DNA of 51,537 nucleotides from Halopiger aswanensis (GCF_003610195.1 NZ_RAPO01000009.1:1-51537), one strand, 5' to 3'. Positions 18,326 through 27,265 are shown, numbered from the stretch's first letter. Made by a program: numbers and translations. The notes: a model not told the origin generated them from the letters alone.

Positions 18326-18377
18326 CGACCCAGTCACGCTTTTATGATTTGCTGGGGAAACAGGCTGTCAACAACGT

Positions 18378-19406
18378 ATGATCCGCGATGCTCGAGTCCT
18401 TCGCGCCGGTTTCGTTCCTCGAGAAGTTGAGCATCGCGACGCCGAAGTGAACCATCTTTCGAGTGTCCTCAAACCCATCACGAACGGCGAGCCTGCTGAC
18501 ACGGCTATTGTGACTGGACCGAGCGGCACGGGGAAAACCTGCATCTCGAAATTCGTTACCGAACGCCTTCGCGAAGAGGTGCTCGATGTCGAAGCCACCT
18601 ACGTCAACTGCTGGCGCAACTATACTCGCTTCCGGACCCTCTACCAGATCCTTGATGACTTGGGAACGACGATCGACATCCATCGCCAATCAACGCCACA
18701 TGACGAACTCATCGAACGACTCCAGCAGTACAACGGCCCTCGGACCGTAGTTATCCTCGACGAGGTCGATCAACTGGAGGATCCGAGCGTTCTCTACGAC
18801 CTCCACAGCCTCCCGCAGTTTGCAATCATCTGCATTGCGAACAAGGAAGAGGACTTGTTCAATCGCGTTGATGACCGTCTCGTAAGCCGACTCCGCTCGA
18901 GCGAGCACGTCCGAATGGACAAATACCACAACGAGCAACTCTACGACATTCTTCAGGCACGCACCAAGCGTGGACTCGAGCAGGAAGCCATCACAGACGA
19001 GCAACTATACCGGATCGCGGATGCAGCAGCCGGCGATGCTCGTCTCGCTATTGGTATGCTCCGATCCGCAGCAAGCAAAGCCGACCGAGAGAACCAGGAG
19101 CGGATTACCGACGATATTCTGCTCGATGCAGCGACGGATGCCCGCGCGCAGATTAAACAGCGAAGCCTCGATTCGCTTACGCCCCATCAGCAGGTCGTAT
19201 ACAACATTGTTCGCGATGACGGCCCGCTTGCACCGGGAGAGATCCACGAACGATACGTCGACGAAGTTGATGATCCCCGAACGAAACGAACCGTTCGGGC
19301 CTATCTCTCGAAAATGGCACAGTATAATCTTCTTGAGGCAGAGGGGACAAGCCGAGACCGTGAATACTCATTAGTCAATTCAACAGCTTCCCCCTCTGTT
19401 CAGTAG
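18378..19406 (+). CDS. orc1: Orc1/Cdc6 replication initiator (first copy)
   Basis: AAA+ origin-recognition protein, 342 residues. Walker A is VTGPSGTGKT (about 45-54), Walker B VVILDEVDQLED, sensor 1 AIICIANKEEDL with the Arg-rich VSRLRSSEHV, and sensor 2 in AAAGDARLAIGML. A C-terminal winged helix runs from about 265 (HQQVVYNIVRDDGPLAPGEI). It is shorter at the N-terminus than the second copy at 25382. It lies next to parA and its repeats, so this is a self-contained replication and partition module of a plasmid type. Confidence 0.92.
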   Translation: MIRDARVLRAGFVPREVEHRDAEVNHLSSVLKPITNGEPADTAIVTGPSGTGKTCISKFVTERLREEVLDVEATYVNCWRNYTRFRTLYQILDDLGTTIDIHRQSTPHDELIERLQQYNGPRTVVILDEVDQLEDPSVLYDLHSLPQFAIICIANKEEDLFNRVDDRLVSRLRSSEHVRMDKYHNEQLYDILQARTKRGLEQEAITDEQLYRIADAAAGDARLAIGMLRSAASKADRENQERITDDILLDAATDARAQIKQRSLDSLTPHQQVVYNIVRDDGPLAPGEIHERYVDEVDDPRTKRTVRAYLSKMAQYNLLEAEGTSRDREYSLVNSTASPSVQ

Positions 19407-19694
19407 CTTTCGAGAAATCATTGCATTTGTCCTATGAACCTCTTCTTGAAAGATATTTACTGTAGGAGAATCGCTCAATACAGATGCGAACCTAACGCTA
19501 CCACATCCACCAGCGATCTGTCCTGTTGATAGAATTGTGTTGGCTATCGGTCACAGGCCCTTACCGTTACTAGGTAGATGGCCGTTCACCGCGTGATTCT
19601 CCTCGTCGACGGGTGCGTGATGTCGGACGGAACGTCTGGTACTAACACACAAGCCATGAGAAAACATATCTTATTAGTTTTCAATAATCAAAGT

Positions 19695-20303
19695 ATGCCT
19701 GGACCCGCGTTCGCATCTGGTGATAGCGTTTCTCTCCACCCTGTCGAAGAGGAAGACTACGAGTTCCTCCAGTACGGCCGCAACAACCCCGACATAAGGC
19801 GGCCGCTCGGATCTTCGACCATCTACTCCCGTGGCGATGTCGCGGAGATGGTCGAGGACGATGAGTACCGGTTTCTAGTCTGTGTGGACGAACACAGCGA
19901 ATCTACAGAAGAAAGGAACAGCGGACCCGCAAGTAGTCTCGCTGAATGCACTAAACCTATGCGAGACGCAAGTCACGACCATCTCGAACCTGTCGGCGTC
20001 GTTGCCCTCCCGTGGGTGTTTGAGGACACGCAGTCAGCGTTCCTGATGTATTGGATCGCACCCGAGCATCAAGGCAACGGCTACGCCACGGAGGCGACTG
20101 AAATGCTCTTGAACTACGTGTTCCGAGAGTGTGGTTTCCACAAGGTCGCCGCGTACGTCCATGAGACGAATGATACGTCGGCGGCTGTACTGGAGTCGCT
20201 CGGCTTCCAGCGTGAGGGGACCTTGCGCCAGGAAGTGTTCTCCGACGGCGAGTGGCTCGACGAGTACCGCTACGCCGTCCTTGCCGATGAGTGGCTAGAG
20301 TGA
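19695..20303 (+). CDS. GNAT family N-acetyltransferase (RimJ/RimL type)
   Basis: 202 residues from ATG 19695 (MPGPAFASGDSVSLHPVEEE). An upstream in-frame ATG at 19578 would add 39 residues without family character. The acetyl-CoA motif A region reads PEHQGNGYATEATEMLLNYV (about 125-145), and VHETNDTSAAVLESLGFQRE is the typical C-terminal half. This family acetylates ribosomal protein N-termini or small amines; the substrate here is unknown. It sits alone between the orc1 gene and the polymerase operon. An inverted-repeat element follows 35 bases after the stop. Confidence 0.85.
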   Translation: MPGPAFASGDSVSLHPVEEEDYEFLQYGRNNPDIRRPLGSSTIYSRGDVAEMVEDDEYRFLVCVDEHSESTEERNSGPASSLAECTKPMRDASHDHLEPVGVVALPWVFEDTQSAFLMYWIAPEHQGNGYATEATEMLLNYVFRECGFHKVAAYVHETNDTSAAVLESLGFQREGTLRQEVFSDGEWLDEYRYAVLADEWLE

Positions 20304-20338
20304 CATCGATCACAATCCTGGACGAGAACAATACAGAT

Positions 20339-20379
20339 TTAACCAACATGTATGACTGTTGTCCCTATCTGTTGGTTAA
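20339..20379. repeat. Paired inverted motif, copy A
   Basis: TTAACCAACA, 21 bases, TGTTGGTTAA: perfect 10-base arms, 31 bp centre to centre. One of five copies between 20 and 31 kb. The spacers differ in sequence. Confidence 0.7.
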
Positions 20380-20537
20380 TACTTAGAACAGCCATAATTC
20401 AGGAATCGTTCTCGGAAGCGTCAGATAGGGTATGGCAAAAAGAAGATAGAGCCGTTGTACCGCCAATATAGATCTGTTTCCTGAAACAAGGAAACCACAC
20501 GCTCTGGCTTATTGGAAGAGTGGCCATCTAGTCGAGT

Positions 20538-21488
20538 ATGCTCGAGGGATCCGCGTCACCATCGAATCAGCTGGCAGTAGATCGTCCGACTCGAGGAGCA
20601 GACCGCAATCGCGATCTCGTCAAGCGAGCCGATCCAGCGACCGACGAGTTGCTTCTCCCTTCGCTCGAGAAGGGAATTACGCTCCTAGACATCAACGGGG
20701 ATGGAGATGTCCCAGTTCTGCAGTCACTTGTCCTTGACCACTTACTTTTGAACGTCGGGCCCGCGTTCTGGGTCGACGCAAATAGTCACGCTACTACGAC
20801 TGGACTCGCTCGAGTTGCACCGAGCCAGCGGTTACTCGATCGAATCCACGTTGCTCGAGGCTTCACTCCCTACCAGCACTATGGAGCGATCTGTGACCTC
20901 CCCACTGCGGTAAATCAGTCCATTCAGCAATCGACTGCAAAAGCGGACACGTCACGTCGGAAGGCGACTAATCGCGATGGGGAATCATCTCCGCATACCC
21001 CCTCCCTCCTTGTGGTCCCAGCAGTCGATGTACAGTACCGTGCTGATGACACACTCCGAGAAGCGCATTCAGAGACACTCCAAGCGAGAACACTCGCACG
21101 ATTAGCCACCTATGCTGAGGGATACGATATCCCGGTTCTCGTTACCCGCAGTAAGCGAGACGAATTCACGGCGCCGATCGCGACAGTTGCCGACCACCAT
21201 CTGAAGTGTGAACAGACCCGAATGGGACCACGGTTCGTCGGTGAGGAGTTCGAGACGCTTGTGTATCCGGTCGACGATGGCGCATACTATCAGACGACGT
21301 TCGCGTATTGGCAGCAGCTGCTTGGTGCTCGAGCGAAGCAGCTTGGTCTAGAGCCGGCTACCCCCTCGACGTCATCGGAACGTGCTGCAAGTATCGGGAC
21401 AGGTGTAACTGCTGGCGGAGAGACGGCAACGCTCACTGCGAATCCACTGCTCGACGCGTGGACTGCTGCTGATACGGGAGGGCGATAA
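20538..21488 (+). CDS. RadA/RecA-like protein with lost P-loop
   Basis: 316 residues. The region 40-130 follows the RadA core layout: GITLLDINGDGDVPVLQSLV stands where RadA has its Walker A, but there is no GxxxxGK[TS]. AFWVDANSHATTTGL and DRIHVARGFTPYQHY then match the strand and helix that carry the catalytic Glu in RadA. LLVVPAVDVQYR (about 157-168) sits at the Walker B position. It therefore looks like a RecA-fold protein that no longer binds ATP, or binds it in another way. It is first of three genes separated by 2 bases each, ending in a DNA polymerase. The arrangement recalls bacterial ImuA, a RecA-like partner of an error-prone polymerase. Confidence 0.7.
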   Translation: MLEGSASPSNQLAVDRPTRGADRNRDLVKRADPATDELLLPSLEKGITLLDINGDGDVPVLQSLVLDHLLLNVGPAFWVDANSHATTTGLARVAPSQRLLDRIHVARGFTPYQHYGAICDLPTAVNQSIQQSTAKADTSRRKATNRDGESSPHTPSLLVVPAVDVQYRADDTLREAHSETLQARTLARLATYAEGYDIPVLVTRSKRDEFTAPIATVADHHLKCEQTRMGPRFVGEEFETLVYPVDDGAYYQTTFAYWQQLLGARAKQLGLEPATPSTSSERAASIGTGVTAGGETATLTANPLLDAWTAADTGGR

Positions 21489-21490
21489 CG

Positions 21491-21796
21491 ATGGGGCGAA
21501 CCAATCCGACGTACCGGGATGCCCTTCGGGCGATCGAAGAGCGATGGTCGGACTTCCGGCAGGCTCTTCGCCGTCGTGATCAACCTCGATTTGACCAGCT
21601 GTTCACGTACGCTCGTGAGCACGCCGACGCCAGTGGGTTACTGAATCACCAAAATCCGCTGCTTCCGGCACTCCTCAGCATCGATCTCGAGCAGGAAGCG
21701 CGCCTAGATGCACATGAGGAACGCCTCGAGGAACTCGAAGCGGCGCTCGAAGCGAGAGACGACCATACAGACGATTCGGCTGAGAGCGACGAATAG
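21491..21796 (+). CDS. Small conserved protein of the polymerase operon
   Basis: 101 residues, acidic and mostly helical. RALRRRDQPRFDQLFTYARE is followed by a C-terminal coiled stretch (ARLDAHEERLEELEAALEAR) and an Asp/Glu-rich tail. I do not recognise a domain with a known function. It lies 2 bases after the RadA-like gene and 2 bases before the polymerase gene, so it is almost certainly co-expressed and may be an adaptor or regulator of one of them. Confidence 0.75.
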   Translation: MGRTNPTYRDALRAIEERWSDFRQALRRRDQPRFDQLFTYAREHADASGLLNHQNPLLPALLSIDLEQEARLDAHEERLEELEAALEARDDHTDDSAESDE

Positions 21797-21798
21797 CC

Positions 21799-23967
21799 AT
21801 GCCATTCACAATCGATTTTCTCGATAATGGTCGCGTTCTCGAGTGGGAGACAACATCCGACGGTGCTGTCGCGACCGAGCGCGACGACTACACGCCACGC
21901 TTCTACGTTGCACCCCGGTCATCAGATACGGATCTCGACCTCACAGAGCTTAGAACGATCTACGACCGGCATCCGGATGTCGTCACAACCGAGGTTGTTC
22001 GTCGAAGACCTGGCTTTCGGCGCGACGAGGAAGACGTCCTTGCCGTCGACGTCGATCATATCGATCGGGTCACATCGCTAGCGAGTCAAGCTCGACAGCT
22101 GTCCGACTATCCGATTGGGGATCTCGCCTGCTTTAATGTCGATTTCTCGCGCGAGTTCCGGTACTGTTTGGAGAACGGCCTCGATCCAACGCCAGCGACG
22201 GACCTGTCGACGCTTCGCCTCAGTGTCCCGATGAGCGAGTCCGGGAATGAGACGTACAGAGAGCTGTCGATCGACGGTGAGACAGTTAGTGGTCGATCAG
22301 CGGATATTCTGACTACAGTCCAAGCGGCACTCAAGGCCCATGATCCTGATATCCTCATTTGCTCGACGAGCGAGATCATTCCGACATTGTATGAGATGGC
22401 AGCGACCGCGGGAGTCGGTGACTTTACACTAAGTCGATGGTCTGGCGTTGAGTACCAACAGCTTGCAAGTCGGTCGACATATTCCAGCTACGGGCGTGTC
22501 GGACACTCCCCTGCCCGGTACAACGTTCCTGGTCGAGTGATCATCGACGAGTCGAATACCTTCTTCTACGGCGAGACAAACCTCGAGGGCATCCTCGATC
22601 TCGTCTCCCGCTCGAAAAAGCCAGTCCAAGAGCTCGCGTGGGCATCAATTGGAAACGTCCTCACTTCGATCCAGATTTGCGAAGCCCACGACCGCGATGT
22701 ATTAGTGCCGTGGAATTCCTGGCGCCATGAGTTCTACAAGCCGATGGGCACGCTCCATGACGCTGACCGTGGCGGGTTCATTTTCGCGCCGGATGTTGGT
22801 CTCCACGAAGACGTCCACGAGCTCGATTTCTCGAGCCTCTACCCGAATATCATCTGTACGCGAAACGTCTCACCGGACGTCATCCGATGTGACTGCCATC
22901 ACGATCGCGAGGATGTGCCGGAGCTTGAGTACTCAATCTGTGATGAGCGTGGCTATCTCGTTGATGTCCTCGAACCGATCATCGAGGATCGAGACGAGAT
23001 CAAAGCCGCCATTCGACGCGAACGACAGCGTGACGAGCCTGATGAAAAGCGGCTTCGGGAACTCGAGGGACGCTCGGAAGCGTTGAAGTGGATTCTTGTC
23101 GCCTGTTTTGGCTACCAGGGATTTAGCAACGCGAAGTTCGGACGGATCGAATGCCACGAAGCAATCAATGCGTTTGCTCGTGAAATCCTGCTGACGGCGA
23201 AACAGCGCTTGGAAGCGGGTGGATGGCGAGTCGTCCACGGAATCGTCGATTCGATCTGGGTTACTCCTGATCCGACTATCGATGACACCGAGCGAACTGA
23301 TCTCGAAACGCTTGCGACAGAGATCACTGAGACTGTCAACATTCGACTCGAGCACGAAGCCCACTACGACTGGGTTGCGTTTGTCCCCCAACGCGGGAGT
23401 GACGCTGGTGCGCTGACGAAGTATTTCGGAAAAGTCGCCGGCGAGGACGAGTTCAAGATTAGAGGCATCGAAGCCCGACAGCGGTCAACCCCACCGTTTA
23501 TCGAAGAGGTTCAGCGGAAGTGTCTAGAACAATTTGACGCAACCCGGTCACCGGAAGCGGTCTTCGCCTATCTCCAGAAGGCGATCAAACAGCTACATGC
23601 CGGCGAGGTCCCAGTCAAACAGCTCGTCGAACGGAATCGCATCTCTAAACCACTCGAGGGATACACGCAAAACACGCAGAACGTCGCGGCCCTGAAACGT
23701 GCTCGCGACCAGGATCTCGCCATTCATCCAGGACAAGACATTGAATACGTCGTTGTCGATGACGAGAAGTCTTCGCGGGACCGTGTTGCCCTCACCCATG
23801 AGGAAATTGAGACCTATGACGCTTCCTACTACGAGACACAGCTAGTCCGAGCTGTCGAGAGTGTGCTGTCACCGCTCGGATGGGACCGGATAGATATTCA
23901 ACGAAAACTCTCGACAGGGAAAGAGACTGTTCTGAGTTCGTTCGGCTCCGTCGACGAATTATCGTAG
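21799..23967 (+). CDS. Family B DNA polymerase, proofreading motifs absent
   Basis: 722 residues, PolB fold. Polymerase motif A is DFSSLYPNI (343-351), motif B is K430...FGYQGF, and motif C is HGIVDSIWV with D484 kept; the usual YxDTDS has lost its first Asp. KIRGIEARQR (about 553-562) matches the KxY/RGxExxR region. In the exonuclease domain, Exo I (LRLSVP, about 139-144) has no DxE, and Exo II (DPDILICSTSEIIP) has no Asn or Asp. Polymerisation therefore looks possible and proofreading does not. It resembles the haloarchaeal PolB2-type group rather than the replicative PolB. It is last in an operon with a degenerate RadA-like protein. Confidence 0.85.
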   Translation: MPFTIDFLDNGRVLEWETTSDGAVATERDDYTPRFYVAPRSSDTDLDLTELRTIYDRHPDVVTTEVVRRRPGFRRDEEDVLAVDVDHIDRVTSLASQARQLSDYPIGDLACFNVDFSREFRYCLENGLDPTPATDLSTLRLSVPMSESGNETYRELSIDGETVSGRSADILTTVQAALKAHDPDILICSTSEIIPTLYEMAATAGVGDFTLSRWSGVEYQQLASRSTYSSYGRVGHSPARYNVPGRVIIDESNTFFYGETNLEGILDLVSRSKKPVQELAWASIGNVLTSIQICEAHDRDVLVPWNSWRHEFYKPMGTLHDADRGGFIFAPDVGLHEDVHELDFSSLYPNIICTRNVSPDVIRCDCHHDREDVPELEYSICDERGYLVDVLEPIIEDRDEIKAAIRRERQRDEPDEKRLRELEGRSEALKWILVACFGYQGFSNAKFGRIECHEAINAFAREILLTAKQRLEAGGWRVVHGIVDSIWVTPDPTIDDTERTDLETLATEITETVNIRLEHEAHYDWVAFVPQRGSDAGALTKYFGKVAGEDEFKIRGIEARQRSTPPFIEEVQRKCLEQFDATRSPEAVFAYLQKAIKQLHAGEVPVKQLVERNRISKPLEGYTQNTQNVAALKRARDQDLAIHPGQDIEYVVVDDEKSSRDRVALTHEEIETYDASYYETQLVRAVESVLSPLGWDRIDIQRKLSTGKETVLSSFGSVDELS

Positions 23968-24055
23968 TGGATCTACCTCCACACAAAGTTTCCATCGTTC
24001 CAGTCTCGCTCCACGTTTCCGATGAATCAGCCGAACAAAGGAGAGTGTGGCGACG

Positions 24056-24272
24056 CACACCACCCTGCAAGTGTTCTCAATTTCAGAGGTGGTAGAGGAG
24101 GTATTAGGCTTGAACAAGATCGGACATTCCTGAATAAGTGGAATAGATGGGAGTTAAGCGGTAACAGCACGTTTTTCTCGACTACTCTTTATTCCCTCTC
24201 TTTATGGATGATCCCTCATTCCAGGATGACCCACTCATCTGCTGGTGGGAAGAACACTTGCAGGGTGGTGTG
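24056..24272. mobile_element. 217-bp element bounded by perfect 22-bp inverted repeats
   Basis: CACACCACCCTGCAAGTG... at 24056-24077 recurs exactly inverted at 24251-24272, enclosing 173 bp without a gene. No target duplication is visible. It could be a small non-autonomous element, or an origin-associated dyad, since the arms (ACACC...GTGTT) resemble the nearby origin repeats. Confidence 0.5.
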
Positions 24273-24305
24273 AGGTAATTCCATTGCCCCTGCCCTCAGC
24301 TAAAT

Positions 24306-24325
24306 TCACTTTGCACACGGGGTGG
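24306..24325 (+). repeat. Origin-flanking repeat, left copy
   Basis: TCACTTTGCACACGGGGTGG matches the copy at 27217-27236 in 17 of 20 bases and has the same orientation. The pair brackets the origin and Orc1/Cdc6 region. Confidence 0.45.
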
Positions 24326-24570
24326 GTGGTGAAGCATTAGATCCGAATACGTCCACAGACGAGCTGTGATACACTACTTCCCCGCTGATAATCGAGAATA
24401 CGGCTCTCTATGGGAACAGTAGATGTTGCACTCGGTGTTGACGCGGACTGCGTCGCTGTAGAATCTTCTGGGCTGTGGACTCGCCAGCGGACTCCTCTAG
24501 AGGTCAGCCGCCGGGAACTTGCCGAAACTCGAGAACTGGAGTTGACCGCCTTTGTCGGAGATAACGGGAG

Positions 24571-24611
24571 TTAACCAACAGAGTGGGAAGCCTCATGAGA
24601 TCGTTGGTTAA
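24571..24611. repeat. Paired inverted motif, copy B
   Basis: TTAACCAACA, 21 bases, CGTTGGTTAA. It lies in gene-free DNA upstream of the origin. Confidence 0.65.
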
Positions 24612-24719
24612 GAATGAGCAGAATAGACGGAAATCACTACACCCAGTATAAGCGAGAGAACCAAGGAGAGTAGGTACGTTGAGCAATCTAGGTATACTAA
24701 GGACGGAGGTGTAGACAAG

Positions 24720-25342
24720 ACACACCTCTATCGATGTGTTTTGTTTGGTCAATAGATTTGAATATCTTATTAGGTCGAATAATAGTCGAGCAATGAGATA
24801 AGTCTCGAGGATACAGACACCCCTCTATCGATGTGTTCGATCTGTTCTTGTAGAGGCTAGTATGGAATAGAAGAAAGTAGTAGGCAGTAGCCGAATAGAA
24901 AATAATGAAAAGAGGACTTCTCAAGCCAGAATTCCTGAGAATGGCGAGGATCCGACCACTGAACGAATTGTTGGAACTGAAAGGACGAAAATAAGGATTG
25001 CAGATTCACATCGAACACATCGATAGAGGGGTGTGTGAGTGTTCCTTCTAGGAAGCTAGAAGAAGAGAAGAAGATAGATACCGTTGTTCTGTACTGTTGA
25101 TCCTTCCTTCGGGTAGAATCAACAGATTAGACGATCTCTCTCCCTTTCCTTTCGAGTCTTTCTGTTGCTGAACCCCTCCCTTCTCGAGACTTCGAACACA
25201 TCGATAGAGGGGTGTGTCTCTTCGTTCAGATCCTCTTTAACACTTCGACACGGATTCTCCTTCTATTCAGACGTTCTCAACTGAATATTCGCTCTCAAGC
25301 AGATCCGGCAACTAACGCAGCAAATCACACTTCGATAGGGGT
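24720..25342. other. Probable replication origin with ORB-like repeats
   Basis: A 21-bp repeat ACACCCCTCTATCGATGTGT(T) occurs forward at 24720-24740 (one mismatch) and 24817-24837, and inverted at 25014-25034 and 25195-25215. A partial inverted copy (CACTTCGATAGGGGT) lies at 25328-25342 just before the Orc1/Cdc6 promoter. The forward and inverted pairs face each other across A/T-rich DNA (about 24840-25010), the classical layout of a haloarchaeal origin with an unwinding element. The GGGGT string on one strand recalls the G-string of known origin recognition boxes. The spacer 23968-25381 carries no gene. Confidence 0.75.
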
Positions 25343-25350
25343 AGGAGAAC

Positions 25351-25361
25351 CTTTTTATAAC
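25351..25361 (+). promoter_or_regulatory. TATA-like box of the second orc1 gene
   Basis: CTTTTTATAAC centres about 27 bases before ATG 25382. This favours 25382 over the start at 25370 and a leaderless transcript. The partial origin repeat abuts it, so initiator binding could repress its own gene. Confidence 0.5.
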
Positions 25362-25381
25362 CTGCCTGTATGGTCCTTCAC

Positions 25382-26851
25382 ATGGGTACTGACGACTCCG
25401 ACGGTTCTCAACCTGAGACGAGAACACCGGAGGATGAGACTACAACGCAAACAGACCTTTCTTCGGCTCCCTCTGAATCGGACTCAACTTCGGATCAGGA
25501 TACTGCCCCGATACCTAACGAGCAATCCTCGTCAACTGATCCTAGCTCCGATGACTCCTCGCAGTCGATCGAGGACATGCTGCTCGAGTTTGATCAACAG
25601 GATGGGCTAATTCGTGACCGATCGCTTCTCGATCCGAATTACGTAGTTACGGAAGATCGAATCGTCGGTCGCGATGAGCAACTCCAGGAAGTCACCAAGA
25701 TGCTTCGTGTTGCACTCGGTGGCAATCGTCCACCGAATCTCTTCCTCTATGGTCCATCTGGTACCGGAAAATCGCTCATCACGAAAGCTGTCTGTAATAA
25801 CATCAGCCGTATTTGTGAAACCCGCGACATCAGTTTCGGAACGATTGAGGTTAATTGCCAAGACCTCGACACTCTCGGCGTCGCGGTATATGAACTGACG
25901 AAACAGGCGGCTGATCAGGCCGGTGTGGATGTCCAGGTTCCGAAACACGGAGTTGCGACGAAAGAAAAATGGGATGAACTCTATCGTATCGTCAATGAGA
26001 ACTTTGACTCGGTCGTATTCGTTCTTGATGAACTCGATATGCTCGTTGGTCGGCGTGATAAACAGGAACCAGCATTCTCGCGACTTCTATATCAACTCTC
26101 ACGAGCTGGCGCGAACGACGACCTCACTGCCTCGATCTCAGTGGTCGCTATCTCGAACGATACACGGATGATGGAAGCTGTTGGAAGCCGCGCATTGAGT
26201 TCGTTTACCCCAGAAGACGTTCATTTCGATGACTACGACGCGAATCAACTCCAGGCGATTCTTCGTCGACGTCAAGACGCTTTCCACGACAGCGTCGTAG
26301 ATGACGATGTTATTCCGCTTGCAGCAGCGTTCGCGGCGCAAACACACGGAGACGCACGGAAAGCGATTGACCTCATGCGTGTCGCCGGCGAACTTGCCGA
26401 ACGAGAAGGTAACGAGCGTGTTCGCGAGGAACACGTCCGAGAGGCCCAGGAGAAGGTTGAGAAGAACCGTGTTCTCGAGGTCGTCCGCGGTATCAGTACC
26501 CAGAAAAAGCTGTGTCTCTACGCGACGGCAGCGGTCGCCTCCCAGACCAAGGATGGAGCCGCTCGGAGTACGACCGGTTATCAGGTCTATCAGTACCTCA
26601 CTGACACCATCGATGCCGATCAGTACCACCAGGAAACGTACGTCAATAAGATGAAGGAGCTGACGACGTACTCACTCGTCGACTTTGAGCGACGGAGTCA
26701 CGGTCCTAGCTCTGGCATGTTCTTGGAATTCCAATTCGAGGAGCGACCTGAGACTATCCTCGAGACACTTCGCGAAGATTCTCGGATCGATATGGTCTCA
26801 TCCGAAGAAGTTCAATCAGTTGTGAAGGCACAAATTCGGAATCGAACGTAG
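25382..26851 (+). CDS. orc1: Orc1/Cdc6 replication initiator (second copy)
   Basis: AAA+ initiator, about 489 residues from ATG 25382 (MGTDDSDGSQPETRTPEDET). A disordered acidic tail of about 75 residues precedes the core. Core motifs are Walker A LYGPSGTGKS, Walker B VVFVLDELDMLV, a sensor 1 region around VVAISNDTRMMEAV, and sensor 2 near HGDARKAIDLMRVAGE. The C-terminal winged helix is about 370-485 (KKLCLYATAAVASQ). The gene is flanked on both sides by copies of the same 21-bp repeat, so it is the cognate initiator of this origin. It is distinct from the copy at 18378. Confidence 0.95.
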   Translation: MGTDDSDGSQPETRTPEDETTTQTDLSSAPSESDSTSDQDTAPIPNEQSSSTDPSSDDSSQSIEDMLLEFDQQDGLIRDRSLLDPNYVVTEDRIVGRDEQLQEVTKMLRVALGGNRPPNLFLYGPSGTGKSLITKAVCNNISRICETRDISFGTIEVNCQDLDTLGVAVYELTKQAADQAGVDVQVPKHGVATKEKWDELYRIVNENFDSVVFVLDELDMLVGRRDKQEPAFSRLLYQLSRAGANDDLTASISVVAISNDTRMMEAVGSRALSSFTPEDVHFDDYDANQLQAILRRRQDAFHDSVVDDDVIPLAAAFAAQTHGDARKAIDLMRVAGELAEREGNERVREEHVREAQEKVEKNRVLEVVRGISTQKKLCLYATAAVASQTKDGAARSTTGYQVYQYLTDTIDADQYHQETYVNKMKELTTYSLVDFERRSHGPSSGMFLEFQFEERPETILETLREDSRIDMVSSEEVQSVVKAQIRNRT

Positions 26852-26890
26852 CGAGAGTTCCTTCTTGGCAATGTGTTCGGTATTCAGTAG

Positions 26891-27157
26891 ACACCCCTCT
26901 ATCGATGTGTATCCAGTAGGTGCTATCAGGGAACATACTCATGGTCATCTTCTACTATCGGTTCTACCGAACCCTTTCCACACACCTCTATCGAAGTGTG
27001 ATGTCCATCAATAAGCCCTGGGACGGCTGAAATCACTCGTATGGTTTTCTGAGTGGTGCTTTATTGATGCGGAAAACAAGATGAACTATAGGGGCAAACG
27101 TTCTCAGCGACTGAGAAAATAATTGAAACGGAAGAGACACCCCTCTATCGATGTGTT
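26891..27157 (+). repeat. Three further ORB-like repeats behind orc1
   Basis: Forward copies at 26891-26911, 26980-27000 (three mismatches) and 27137-27157. All point the same way, unlike the inward-facing pairs upstream. The spacer 26852-27265 holds no gene. Confidence 0.75.
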
Positions 27158-27216
27158 TCCTACCTCCCGTTTGACGATCCTTTGATGCATAAACCGTGCT
27201 ATTTCCGGCGAGGGTG

Positions 27217-27236
27217 TCACTTCGCACACGAGGTGT
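27217..27236 (+). repeat. Origin-flanking repeat, right copy
   Basis: TCACTTCGCACACGAGGTGT; see the left copy at 24306. Together they bracket about 2.9 kb that includes all the origin repeats and the Orc1/Cdc6 gene. Confidence 0.45.
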
Positions 27237-27265
27237 CGATACTAAAACCACGACGGTGATTCGCT

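Noticed and set aside
24056-24272. Complete insertion sequence
   Set aside because: Only 217 bp with no transposase frame and no target duplication, so at most a non-autonomous element.
23968-25381. A missed gene in the 1.4-kb gap before the second orc1
   Set aside because: All frames are short, A/T-rich and without protein character; the span is explained by the origin and repeats.
24720-27157. CRISPR array
   Set aside because: The 21-bp repeats occur in both orientations with irregular gaps (76 to over 1500 bp) and flank an orc1 gene; they fit an origin.
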